This document shows, piece by piece, positions 1-6,499 of a stretch of 7,421 nt of DNA (positions are counted from its first letter, which is position 1; every line of letters begins with the position of its first letter). The DNA lies in NCBI GenBank assembly GCA_031289385.1, contig JAITPP010000217.1, forward strand, positions 1 through 7,421, given 5' to 3'. This DNA comes from Prevotellaceae bacterium (GTDB lineage: Bacteria > Bacteroidota > Bacteroidia > Bacteroidales > UBA932). Below the pieces are notes generated by a model. It was not told where the DNA came from, did no database searches, and worked only from the letters and a program-made list of their open reading frames with translations. Made by a program: the position numbers and the translations under genes.

Positions 1-46
1 TTACTTTTTTATTATCTTTTTTGGGCTGTTTATTTATTTGAATTTA

Positions 47-104
47 CACAAAGTTCACAAATATTTTTTTTGTAAAAATATTTAGAATCTTTGTGAACTT
101 TGTG
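47..104. repeat. CACAAAG-type inverted repeat downstream of the broken glycosyltransferase gene
   Basis: Positions 47-61 and 90-104 are perfect 15-base reverse complements (CACAAAGTTCACAAA and TTTGTGAACTTTGTG). They are separated by an A/T-rich loop that itself contains a small inverted repeat (59-68 with 74-83). The left half, 47-74, matches 6333-6360 at 26 of 28 bases, so it belongs to the same dispersed family as the element at 6271-6360. It lies just past the 3' end of the minus-strand glycosyltransferase gene, so as RNA it could fold into a long hairpin and help end transcription. A terminator role is inference; the symmetry is directly visible. The remainder of 1-159 shows no gene on either strand. 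Confidence 0.8.
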
Positions 105-159
105 CCTTTGTGGGAGAAAAAAGAAGCCAAAAAAAATAAAAATGATTTTATTCTGCCGT

Positions 160-1176
160 TCATTTCAACAAATCACAATAACGTTTTCTGTTTTCTTCAA
201 AAGCGGGTGCAGGTTTGGTTTCGGGTTGCCTATTTTTATTTATAAATTCAATCAGTTCATCAATATTTTCGTAAAAAAGTGCGCGATAATTAAAATTTTC
301 GACAGTTGAAAACATACTGTGGCAAGCATTGTTTTATTGTAAAATTGCGCAAATGGAAACATTCCCGAAATTTTATATTTCATATAATTTTTTGCATCAT
401 GCGTGGCAGGATGTATCAGCGGAAATAAATAATCGGACGTTGCAATATACGAATGAAATACTGCGGCATCAATATAATTTGTAAAATAAATAAATCGATG
501 TTCGAGGCTCTGTTCGCTTATTTTTTTAATAAAATATAAACTTTCCTGCCGTTTTTGCGTATTTCCGAGTAAAATAAATTTTATGTTTTCGGACAAGGCT
601 GGATGCTTTGCCAGAGTTAGAAGAAAATCGTAATCGCGGCGTTGATATTCTACTGCGCCCGGAATTGCTATCCACGTTTCGTTCGTTTTTTTATTCAAAT
701 CAACCAAATTGCAGAATGGATAAAAAGCGGTTTCGATATATTGCGATTTCAATTTCTTTTTTTCGGGGCGATAAATATATTCTGCCAAAGTGTAGTAGCC
801 ATCAAGTTTTTTGCAGATAATTTTTTGTCCTCGACTTTTCAATATTTTTTCGGTGTCGTGAATTATTCCGCAGAAATTAATGCGGCTCGGAAACGGCAAA
901 ATAAAAAAGCGCAAGGCTCTGCAGCCCTGTGCTGTACCTACAATCACATTGTTTACTTCGTTTTTAACGATATAACGCCAAATTTTGAATGTCGAACTTA
1001 TTTTGCGAAAATCAAAAAACAAGTAATCTACATCAATGTTAAAATGTGTTACGATGTTTTGCATGTTTTTGTCGCAAACCAATGTTATTTCGTGTCCGCT
1101 TTCTTTCAAAAAAAGCAACTGAGCATATAAAATTCGTATGATACGGATAAAATTCGACAAGAACTGTTTTCTTCAT
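160..1176 (-). pseudogene. Glycosyltransferase-like protein, interrupted by two compensating frameshifts
   Basis: Three frame segments together make one protein of about 338 residues, typical for a GT-B glycosyltransferase. From the ATG at 1176 (another in-frame ATG lies at 1185) the product begins MKKTVLVEFYPYHT. Near 1131-1137 the coding signal moves to a second frame (LYAQLLFLKESGHEITLVCD and onward). That frame contains the central IPGAVEYQRRDYDFL stretch near 665, which resembles the start of a C-terminal nucleotide-sugar-binding domain. Near 322-333 coding returns to the first frame (FSTVENFNYRALFYENIDEL) and ends at the TGA at 162-160. Read alone, the middle frame spans 1160-252 from a TTG and ends in an implausible tail. 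I infer a sugar transferase for envelope glycans; donor and acceptor are unknown. All three segments still look like good protein, so the shifts are either recent mutations or assembly errors. If they are errors, this is an intact gene. Confidence 0.75.
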
Positions 1177-1204
1177 TTTCTTCATTTTTTATTAAAATTT
1201 GTCC

Positions 1205-1220
1205 CATAATTTACATTATG
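1205..1220. other. Short palindrome in the divergent intergenic region
   Basis: CATAAT and ATTATG form a perfect 6-base inverted repeat around TTAC. It sits between the start of the glycosyltransferase gene on the minus strand and the promoter of the LtaS-like gene on the plus strand. It could be a regulator binding site, but such short A/T-rich palindromes arise easily by chance in DNA of this composition. Confidence 0.25.
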
Positions 1221-1288
1221 TTAAGTTTTACATTAAATAAAATCAATGCGTTAAACACATTTTAACATTTCAAAAACATATTGTTAAA

Positions 1289-1320
1289 TTTGTAAGTTGT
1301 TGAAAAATAAGTTAATTTTG
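1289..1320 (+). promoter_or_regulatory. Bacteroidota-type promoter for the LtaS-like gene
   Basis: TTTG at 1289-1292 and TAATTTTG at 1313-1320 are separated by exactly 20 bases. This matches the known Bacteroidota primary sigma factor pattern (TTTG at -33, TAnnTTTG at -7, spacing 19-21). Transcription would start a few bases after 1320, giving a leader of roughly 80 bases before the ATG at 1408. The match is direct; promoter activity is inferred. Confidence 0.7.
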
Positions 1321-1370
1321 CAACCAAATTAAACATAATATAAATTATGGAACAAATAATATTGTCTAAG

Positions 1371-1392
1371 TAAAGGTAAAGGTAAAGGTAAA
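1371..1392 (+). repeat. Hexanucleotide repeat (TAAAGG, about 3.7 copies) in the 5' leader
   Basis: Three perfect TAAAGG units (1371-1388) are followed by a partial TAAA. The array lies between the promoter and the ATG at 1408, in the region a ribosome would contact first. The last AGG is about 19 bases from the ATG, too far for a normal Shine-Dalgarno site. Copy number could vary by replication slippage and change the leader without altering the protein. A nine-codon reading frame (ATG at 1347, stop TAA at 1371-1373) ends at the first repeat base; whether it is translated is unknown. Confidence 0.6.
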
Positions 1393-1407
1393 ACAAAAAA
1401 TTAGGAT

Positions 1408-3348
1408 ATGAAAAAATCATTTGCTATATTGCGATATGTATTGACAATTCACGTATTGGGAATTTTGTTTTTTACGCTGTTTCGCATCATTTTTTATTTT
1501 GTTAATTCAAGCGTTTTTGATGTGCAATTCAATGCAGCAATGTTTTTTAAAGCCATGCAAAGAGGATTGGTTTTCGACAATCTCATAGCATCGCATATAT
1601 CTCTTCTCCCTCTGATTTTTTTAAGCATTTTTGCACTGTTTAACAAAATGCCGAAAGCGTTGGTTATAATATGCAGCGCATTGTATATTTTGATATATCC
1701 TTTGGCTATAAGCATATCGATTGCCGATATTCCTTATTTTTCCTTTTTCTATTCGCATATTGGCGTTTCGGCTTTCGACTGGTTTGCATTTGGAAAAACA
1801 ACATTTGGATTAATATTTCAGGAAACACGAAATTATCCTTATTTTGCGTTGATTTTGATAGCCGTTGTTTCATTTATATTCTTAACAGTTTTCTTCACAA
1901 AAAAATTATTGAAAACAACAACTACCGCCACCACAACAAAAAACTTGAAATTACTCGTTCCGCTTACCATTGTAATTTGGGGATTTTGTTTTTTGGGAAT
2001 ACGAAGTTCTATTTACCGATACCCGCTAAGAGTTGGCTATGCTTATTTCTCTAATAGTTCGTTTTACAATCAGTTAGGTGCAAATTCAACTTTTTTTATG
2101 ATGAAAAGTCTTAAAGGATTAAAAAAGCAAAATACCGTTGCCGATATAATGAATTTTGAAACAGCCCTTACAAATACGCAAAAAATATTAGACGTAACCG
2201 AACCCGAATTAAATTCACCATTATTACGCAACGTAGAACCTGACGGCAATCAACTTAATGTAAATGTTGTGATTATATTGTTGGAATCAATGGCATCAAA
2301 TTATTTATCGTATGAATATAATGGCGAAAAAATAACTCCATACATAAACGATTTGATAGAAAAATCATATTATTTTGAAAATTTTTATTCGGCAGGCATA
2401 CACACAAATATGGGAATAGCGGCAACTTTGTACGGCTATCCGCCTCTGTTTAAGCGTCCGATGATGGAAGTTGAAGTAACACACTACACAGGATTGCCTT
2501 ATGCTCTTCACAAACAAGGATATAAAAACATGTTTTTTGTAACAAGTTCGCCGCAATATGACAATATGAACGTGTTTTTTTATGAAAATAACTTCGATTG
2601 CGTTTATTCTCAAAACGATTATCCCGACAGTAAAGTTGTAAACAGTTACGGCGTACAGGATGATTATTTATTTGAATACGGACTTGAAAAACTGAACGAT
2701 GCAGCAAAAAACGACAATCCTTTTTTTGCCGTATTTATGACAGTAAGCAATCACCAGCCATACATTGTGCCCGAAGAATTTAAAAACGAAGGAAATACCG
2801 CCGAAGAATGTATGGTTGCCTATACCGACAAATGTTTGCAAAAATTTATGCAAGATGCCGAAAAACAAAAATGGGGTAAAAATACTTTATTTGTTATTTT
2901 GGGCGATCACGGGCGTACTCTTGGGCAACAAAAATATGCAATGCCATTGTCGTACAATCATATACCTTGCATTATTTATTCGCCTTTGCTGAACGACACG
3001 CCAAAACGTTTCAAACAATTCGGAGGACAAATTGATGTATATCCAACTGTTGCGGGATTGCTAAATATTCCACACGCAAACAATTCGTTGGGAATTGATT
3101 TACTTAAAGATAAGCAACGTCCATGTATGTTTTTTGTTAATGATAATCAGTTGGGATGTATTAACGATAATTATTTTTATGTTCGGGATTTGATTACAAA
3201 ATCAGATATTCTTTACGATTTGCACAACGCAAACTCCTCCGACAACATATTTGATAAAAACCTTGACGCTGCCGAACATTTGAAAAATTACTCTGTTTCG
3301 ATGATGGTTACAGCAGAATATATGTTAAAAAATAAAGTTAATAGGTAA
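1408..3348 (+). CDS. LtaS-like membrane sulfatase-fold protein (phosphoglycerol transferase family)
   Basis: This 646-residue protein has the layout of lipoteichoic acid synthase and its Gram-negative relatives. Five membrane segments (about 11-31, 58-78, 82-105, 144-163, 182-198) precede an alkaline phosphatase/sulfatase-fold domain from about residue 285, expected outside the inner membrane. The visible active-site residues match those known for LtaS: Glu293 in LLES, the nucleophile-type Thr333 in IHTNMG, His449 in SNHQPY, and Asp500-His501 in GDHG. Family members move phosphoglycerol or a similar group from a phospholipid to a glycan or lipid. Bacteroidota make no classical lipoteichoic acid, so the acceptor here is unknown. 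A threonine-rich run (residues 170-177) joins the fourth and fifth membrane segments. The ATG at 1408 is well supported because an in-frame TAG lies at 1402-1404. It has its own promoter and converges on the GT9 gene. Family assignment is firm; the substrate is not. Confidence 0.93.
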   Translation: MKKSFAILRYVLTIHVLGILFFTLFRIIFYFVNSSVFDVQFNAAMFFKAMQRGLVFDNLIASHISLLPLIFLSIFALFNKMPKALVIICSALYILIYPLAISISIADIPYFSFFYSHIGVSAFDWFAFGKTTFGLIFQETRNYPYFALILIAVVSFIFLTVFFTKKLLKTTTTATTTKNLKLLVPLTIVIWGFCFLGIRSSIYRYPLRVGYAYFSNSSFYNQLGANSTFFMMKSLKGLKKQNTVADIMNFETALTNTQKILDVTEPELNSPLLRNVEPDGNQLNVNVVIILLESMASNYLSYEYNGEKITPYINDLIEKSYYFENFYSAGIHTNMGIAATLYGYPPLFKRPMMEVEVTHYTGLPYALHKQGYKNMFFVTSSPQYDNMNVFFYENNFDCVYSQNDYPDSKVVNSYGVQDDYLFEYGLEKLNDAAKNDNPFFAVFMTVSNHQPYIVPEEFKNEGNTAEECMVAYTDKCLQKFMQDAEKQKWGKNTLFVILGDHGRTLGQQKYAMPLSYNHIPCIIYSPLLNDTPKRFKQFGGQIDVYPTVAGLLNIPHANNSLGIDLLKDKQRPCMFFVNDNQLGCINDNYFYVRDLITKSDILYDLHNANSSDNIFDKNLDAAEHLKNYSVSMMVTAEYMLKNKVNR

Positions 3349-3356
3349 AAATATTT

Positions 3357-3383
3357 GAGTTTTAAAAACTTTACAAAAAACTC
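3357..3383. terminator. Possible bidirectional terminator between convergent genes
   Basis: GAGTTTT (3357-3363) and AAAACTC (3377-3383) can pair around a 13-base loop. On the plus strand the stem is followed by TTAATTTTTT, and on the minus strand by AAATATTTTT, so it could end transcription from either side. The right arm overlaps the last codons of the GT9 gene. The stem is short and A/T-rich, so confidence is limited. Confidence 0.35.
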
Positions 3384-4390
3384 TTAATTTTTTCAATAAT
3401 TGTTTCCGGCGTAATTGAATTAAGGCAAGCGTAGTCGCCACGAAAACAGTCTTTGTTGCCGAAAATAGAACACGGTCGGCATTGTAAATCAATCTGAATT
3501 GCATTTTCGGGTTTTTGTTGCCAGCCGTAAAATCCGGCAAACGGATGGGTTGCTCCCCAAACCGATACAACAGGCGTATTTACAATTGATGCAATGTGCA
3601 TATTTGCCGAATCCATTGCAAATATCACATCCAGATTGGATATTGTAATTATTTCGTAGCATAAATTGAATTTACCTGCCAGCGAAACTACATTGTTGTA
3701 CTTATTTTCCCAATTTTTGAGAATTTCAGTTTCGTTTTTTCCGCCTCCGAAAAGAAATATTTTTACATTTTCGATTTTTGAAAAATATTCTACAATTTGT
3801 TCGGTTTTTTCAATGGGATATATCTTGCCTTTGTGTTTGGCAAAGGGTGCAATACCTATTTTTTTATTTTCGTCGTCAATAGTTTTTTTTGTGTTTAAAA
3901 TACTTTCAAACGATGTGTAATTTATATTAAAACCCAAGCGCGAAAAAACATTGGCATAACGCTCGAAAGATGTAGGAAGTTGTCTTAAAATTTTGTTTTT
4001 TTTGCTGATAAGTTGTTTTTTTTCGCGTCTGCCTTTGTTTATTTTGGCGGTTTTTATTCCACAAACAGTAAAAAATGCGCACAAAATACGCGAGCGTAAA
4101 ACATTGTGCAAATCGGCAACAACATCAATTTTTTGTTTTCGCAATTTTCTGAAAATGTTGAATAAACCCCAAATGCCTTTGTGTTTTTTAAAATCAACAC
4201 CAACAAAATTTATGTTTTCATCAATAAAAAAACTTTCAAACTGAGGTCGCGATAAAAGTGTTATTTCAACATCAGGAAATTGTTGAGCCAGTGAATATAA
4301 CACAGGCGTTGTCATTGCAACATCTCCCATTGCCGAAAAACGAATTACAAGTATTTTTTTCTTGTTTTTCAATTTCTGCGGTATTTTCAA
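3371..4390 (-). CDS. Glycosyltransferase family 9 protein (LPS heptosyltransferase-like)
   Basis: The 339-residue product has the GT9 signatures of ADP-heptose:LPS heptosyltransferases. The N-terminal strand and glycine-aspartate loop ILVIRFSAMGD contains Asp23, the position of the catalytic acidic residue in this family. The donor-side motif MDSANMHIAS (Asp260, His265) is followed by PVVSVWGATHP. Such enzymes add a heptose or related sugar to lipid A core on the cytoplasmic face of the inner membrane; the exact sugar cannot be read here. Four cysteines near the C-terminus (304, 307, 315, 322) form a CxxC-x7-C-x6-C cluster. The start is unusual: no ATG occurs before residue 21, so translation probably begins at TTG 4390 or TTG 4372. 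The latter gives an N-terminus (MKNKKKILVIRFS) closer to family norms. It lies nine bases after the DUF4254 gene, which suggests translational coupling. Confidence 0.9.
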   Translation of the reverse strand: MKIPQKLKNKKKILVIRFSAMGDVAMTTPVLYSLAQQFPDVEITLLSRPQFESFFIDENINFVGVDFKKHKGIWGLFNIFRKLRKQKIDVVADLHNVLRSRILCAFFTVCGIKTAKINKGRREKKQLISKKNKILRQLPTSFERYANVFSRLGFNINYTSFESILNTKKTIDDENKKIGIAPFAKHKGKIYPIEKTEQIVEYFSKIENVKIFLFGGGKNETEILKNWENKYNNVVSLAGKFNLCYEIITISNLDVIFAMDSANMHIASIVNTPVVSVWGATHPFAGFYGWQQKPENAIQIDLQCRPCSIFGNKDCFRGDYACLNSITPETIIEKIKSFL

Positions 4391-4399
4391 AACCTTAGT

Positions 4400-5002
4400 T
4401 TATTTTTTTTCGTAAAGCACGGGATTTAGCGCAGGGTCGTTATACATTTTCATTTGTTTATAAACTTTCATGTATTTTTTGCCTGTTGCTATATCGTTAA
4501 TCAACTGTTCTATTGCGCTCGAAAGGTCTTTTTGCTGTTCGAGCAAAATATCTAATTTTTTTTGACATGCGGCTTTGTGTTCGGCTGAGGCATCGTTGCG
4601 AATTACTTCTTGCTGCATGTGATAAATTTTTAACGCCAAAATCGACAATCTGTCTATTGCCCACGCCGGACTTTCGGTGTTGATTGTTGCGTCGGCTGAC
4701 GGCGTTACATCTTTGTATTTATCAAGAAAATAACTGTCGATTAGTTCAACCAAATCGGTGCGGTCCTGATTTGATTTGTCTATTTTGCGTTTCAAAACAA
4801 GGGCTTCGGCAGGGTTGATATTCGGATTGCGTATAATATCTTCGTAGTGCCACTGAACGGTGTCAATCCAATTTTTGAGATACAAAAAATATTCGATAGT
4901 CTTTACTTCGTAAGGATTTTGTATGGGCGTATCAACGTTATCGGTTTCGTGATATTTGTTGATACTTTCGCTAAAAATACGGTTGCTGTTTTCTGTAAAC
5001 AT
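4400..5002 (-). CDS. DUF4254 domain-containing protein
   Basis: The 200-residue product matches the DUF4254 family over its whole length. Recognisable blocks are WHYED (51-55), SNQDRTDLVELID (77-89), the segment starting NTESPAWAIDRLSILALKIY (from 108), and the C-terminal GKKYMKVYKQMKMYNDP (174-190) followed by ALNP. The chain looks mostly helical and hydrophilic, with no signal peptide or membrane segment, so it should be cytoplasmic. No function is established for the family that I can state. In Bacteroidota such genes are commonly found beside a GT9 glycosyltransferase gene, as here, which suggests a link with LPS or glycan assembly (inference). The start is ATG 5002. It follows the prenyl synthase gene after 52 bases with no obvious promoter between them, so the three genes are probably co-transcribed. 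Confidence 0.9.
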   Translation of the reverse strand: MFTENSNRIFSESINKYHETDNVDTPIQNPYEVKTIEYFLYLKNWIDTVQWHYEDIIRNPNINPAEALVLKRKIDKSNQDRTDLVELIDSYFLDKYKDVTPSADATINTESPAWAIDRLSILALKIYHMQQEVIRNDASAEHKAACQKKLDILLEQQKDLSSAIEQLINDIATGKKYMKVYKQMKMYNDPALNPVLYEKK

Positions 5003-5054
5003 ATCTTTTAATTTTTTTTGGGTGATTAATTTGTTATTTGTATTTTATTTGTTT

Positions 5055-6032
5055 TTAATAATTTCTGCCTATAAGTTCGTTTACAAAGTTTATGATATTT
5101 TCTTTTCGGTGTTCGGTTACATCAATTTTTTTGAGATATTCCATTGCTGTGTTAAAGTAGTTATTTACTTTTGCTTCGGCAAGCGATTTTATTTCAAGTT
5201 CGTCGAATATTGTTTTTACTTTGGTAATTTTTTCGTCATCCGAAATATTTTTTGTTTTCAACAGTTCTTCGAGTGCGTTCATTTTTTTTCCTTGCGCTCT
5301 TATCAAAGCCGAAACAAGCAAAAATGTTTTTTTATTTGATACAATATCGCCGCCTATTGATTTGCCGAAAAGGTTGAAATTGCCGTAAGTATCAAGCACA
5401 TCGTCTTGAATTTGAAACGCCATTCCCAAATTATAACCGAATTGATAAAGTTTTTCGCAATCGGTAATTGATGCGTCTGCAATAATTGCGCCTGTTTTTG
5501 CGGCTGCGGCAATAAGCGAGGCTGTTTTTAATCCTATCATTGCAAGATAATCCTGTTCCGAAATCAAAAATTTTGTTTCAAACATCATATCGAATTGTTG
5601 CCCTTCGCAAACTTGCGCCGCTGTTTTGTTAAAAATTTCAAGTACATGAGGCAGATAATTTGATTTTGTTTGCGACATAAATCTGTAAGCCTCTATGCAC
5701 ATTGCATCTCCCGATAGTATTGCCGTGTTTTTACTCCATTTTTTATGAACGGTTGTGTTTCCTCTACGAATTTCGGCATTATCCATAATATCGTCGTGAA
5801 TAAGAGTAAATCCGTGAAAAATCTCAATACCGACAGCCGGCATGATAACATTGTTGTCTATTGTTTCTTTATAAAGATTATAGCACAATAAACACAGGAT
5901 TGGGCGAATATGCTTGCCTCCCACCGAAATACTATATAAGATAGGTTCGTATAATTCAACAGGAGTATTTCGTGTAACCATACTCGTTAATGCTTTGTTT
6001 ACAAGCAATTTGATTTCTGATTCTGTGTACAT
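5055..6032 (-). CDS. Polyprenyl diphosphate synthase (short-chain, FPP/GGPP type)
   Basis: The 325-residue enzyme belongs to the trans-isoprenyl diphosphate synthases, which condense isopentenyl diphosphate onto an allylic primer in the cytoplasm. GGKHIRP (38-44), the first aspartate-rich motif DDIMD (80-84) with following RRG, and the second motif QDDVLD (209-214) are all intact, so it should be active. Phe75, five residues before the first motif, is bulky. By the known chain-length rules this favours a short product (C15-C20), and the first motif lacks the two-residue insertion of proteobacterial FPP synthases. I start it at ATG 6032. The frame extends to a GTG at 6062, but that start is unlikely because the extra codons overlap a promoter-like TATATTTG. 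It heads the cluster with DUF4254 and GT9. The product could feed quinone side chains or polyprenyl carriers. Confidence 0.93.
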   Translation of the reverse strand: MYTESEIKLLVNKALTSMVTRNTPVELYEPILYSISVGGKHIRPILCLLCYNLYKETIDNNVIMPAVGIEIFHGFTLIHDDIMDNAEIRRGNTTVHKKWSKNTAILSGDAMCIEAYRFMSQTKSNYLPHVLEIFNKTAAQVCEGQQFDMMFETKFLISEQDYLAMIGLKTASLIAAAAKTGAIIADASITDCEKLYQFGYNLGMAFQIQDDVLDTYGNFNLFGKSIGGDIVSNKKTFLLVSALIRAQGKKMNALEELLKTKNISDDEKITKVKTIFDELEIKSLAEAKVNNYFNTAMEYLKKIDVTEHRKENIINFVNELIGRNY

Positions 6033-6051
6033 ATTATTATAAATAATGATA

Positions 6052-6059
6052 CAAATATA
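6052..6059 (-). promoter_or_regulatory. Promoter -7 element for the prenyl synthase cluster
   Basis: On the minus strand TATATTTG matches the Bacteroidota -7 pattern TAnnTTTG and lies 19 bases before the ATG at 6032. I do not find a good TTTG at the -33 distance, so this is a half-match. Its position argues against the GTG start at 6062 for the downstream gene. The implied leader is very short. Confidence 0.45.
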
Positions 6060-6120
6060 CACAAATTTGTTTATTAGTTGTTTTTTTGTTCATCTTTATT
6101 TCATTTTTTTCTAAAAAATT

Positions 6121-6258
6121 GAGTTTATCAAGTTGTCAAGTTCGTAAAGTTGTAAAGTTTTTAAAGTTTATCAAGTTTATCAAGTTGTAAAGTTTATCAA
6201 GTTTATCAAGTTGTAAAGTTTATCAAGTTTATCAAGTTTTTAAAGTTGTCAAGTTTTT
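6121..6258. repeat. Tandem array of 8- and 9-base AAGTT units
   Basis: Sixteen consecutive units start with AAGTT (the first is GAGTT). They alternate between 8-base forms (AAGTTGTA, AAGTTGTC) and 9-base forms (AAGTTTATC, AAGTTTTTA, AAGTTCGTA). A higher-order 26-base pattern, one 8-base unit plus two AAGTTTATC units, recurs in the middle. The array lies in the 500-base gap upstream of the prenyl synthase promoter. There are no spacers, so it is not a CRISPR array. No long open frame crosses it. Its role, if any, is unknown; length variation between strains would be expected. Confidence 0.85.
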
Positions 6259-6270
6259 AAAATTCATAAA

Positions 6271-6360
6271 TATTTTTTGTGTTCTTTGTGCTTATTGTTT
6301 TTGTTTCTAACCACAAAGTTCACAAAGGTTTTCACAAAGAACACAAATATTTTTTTTGTA
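6271..6360. repeat. CACAAAG inverted-repeat element, internal copy
   Basis: The ends TTTGTGTTCTTTGTG (6276-6290) and CACAAAGAACACAAA (6333-6347) are perfect 15-base reverse complements. The interior carries further CACAAAG words (from 6312 and 6321). Bases 6272-6332 recur identically at 7361-7421, and 6333-6360 nearly matches 47-74. This makes it a dispersed family of small non-coding elements resembling REP or MITE-type repeats. No target-site duplication can be assigned with confidence. Confidence 0.8.
6272..6332 (+). repeat. 61-base direct repeat, copy 1
   Basis: This segment is identical, base for base, to 7361-7421. It runs from ATTTTTTGTGTTCTTTGTGC through a pyrimidine-rich middle to CACAAAGTTCACAAAGG. 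It is part of the CACAAAG element and lies downstream of the four-cysteine membrane protein gene. Confidence 0.9.
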
Positions 6361-6383
6361 TCAATAGTTTTTTCTTCGTTCGG

Positions 6384-6430
6384 CATAGCGTCCACGCTAT
6401 GTCGCGCTAAAAGCAAGCGTCATCGCTTGC
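6384..6430. repeat. Two adjacent short hairpins (REP-like module)
   Basis: CATAGCGT and ACGCTATG (6384-6391, 6394-6401) form an 8-base stem with a 2-base loop. GCAAGCG and CGCTTGC (6413-6419, 6424-6430) form a 7-base stem with a 4-base loop. Both are much richer in G and C than the surroundings. A third inverted repeat follows (TTTCTTTT 6454-6461 with AAAAGAAA 6491-6498), enclosing CCGCAGCGG. Clusters of compact GC-richer hairpins in AT-rich spacers are typical of REP-like elements, but I cannot confirm other genomic copies from this window. Confidence 0.6.
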
Positions 6431-6499
6431 AAATAACAATATATAAAGGTGCTTTTCTTTTATCTGCGCCGCAGCGGACACTACGCCAACAAAAGAAAC

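Noticed and set aside
318..336. Programmed -1 frameshift in the glycosyltransferase gene
   Set aside because: No X-XXY-YYZ slippery heptamer or strong downstream structure is visible, and a second opposite shift would also be needed upstream. Mutation or sequence error is simpler.
642..1130. A 162-codon open frame on the plus strand
   Set aside because: It lies wholly antisense to the glycosyltransferase gene, whose minus-strand product looks like real protein. The plus-strand translation has skewed composition and no recognisable motif.
1671..2054. A 127-codon plus-strand frame inside the LtaS-like gene
   Set aside because: It is an alternative-frame shadow of the membrane-spanning part of a well-supported gene.
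4956..5339. A 127-codon plus-strand frame rich in phenylalanine and valine
   Set aside because: It is antisense to the prenyl synthase and DUF4254 genes; the Phe-rich composition comes from the complement of lysine/glutamate-rich coding sequence.
6033..6062. Ten-residue N-terminal extension of the prenyl synthase from GTG 6062
   Set aside because: The extra residues (MYICIIIYNN) overlap a promoter-like TATATTTG, and the ATG at 6032 gives a normal family N-terminus.
6121..6258. Possible CRISPR array
   Set aside because: The units are 8-9 bases and directly adjoining, with no unique spacers and no cas genes nearby.
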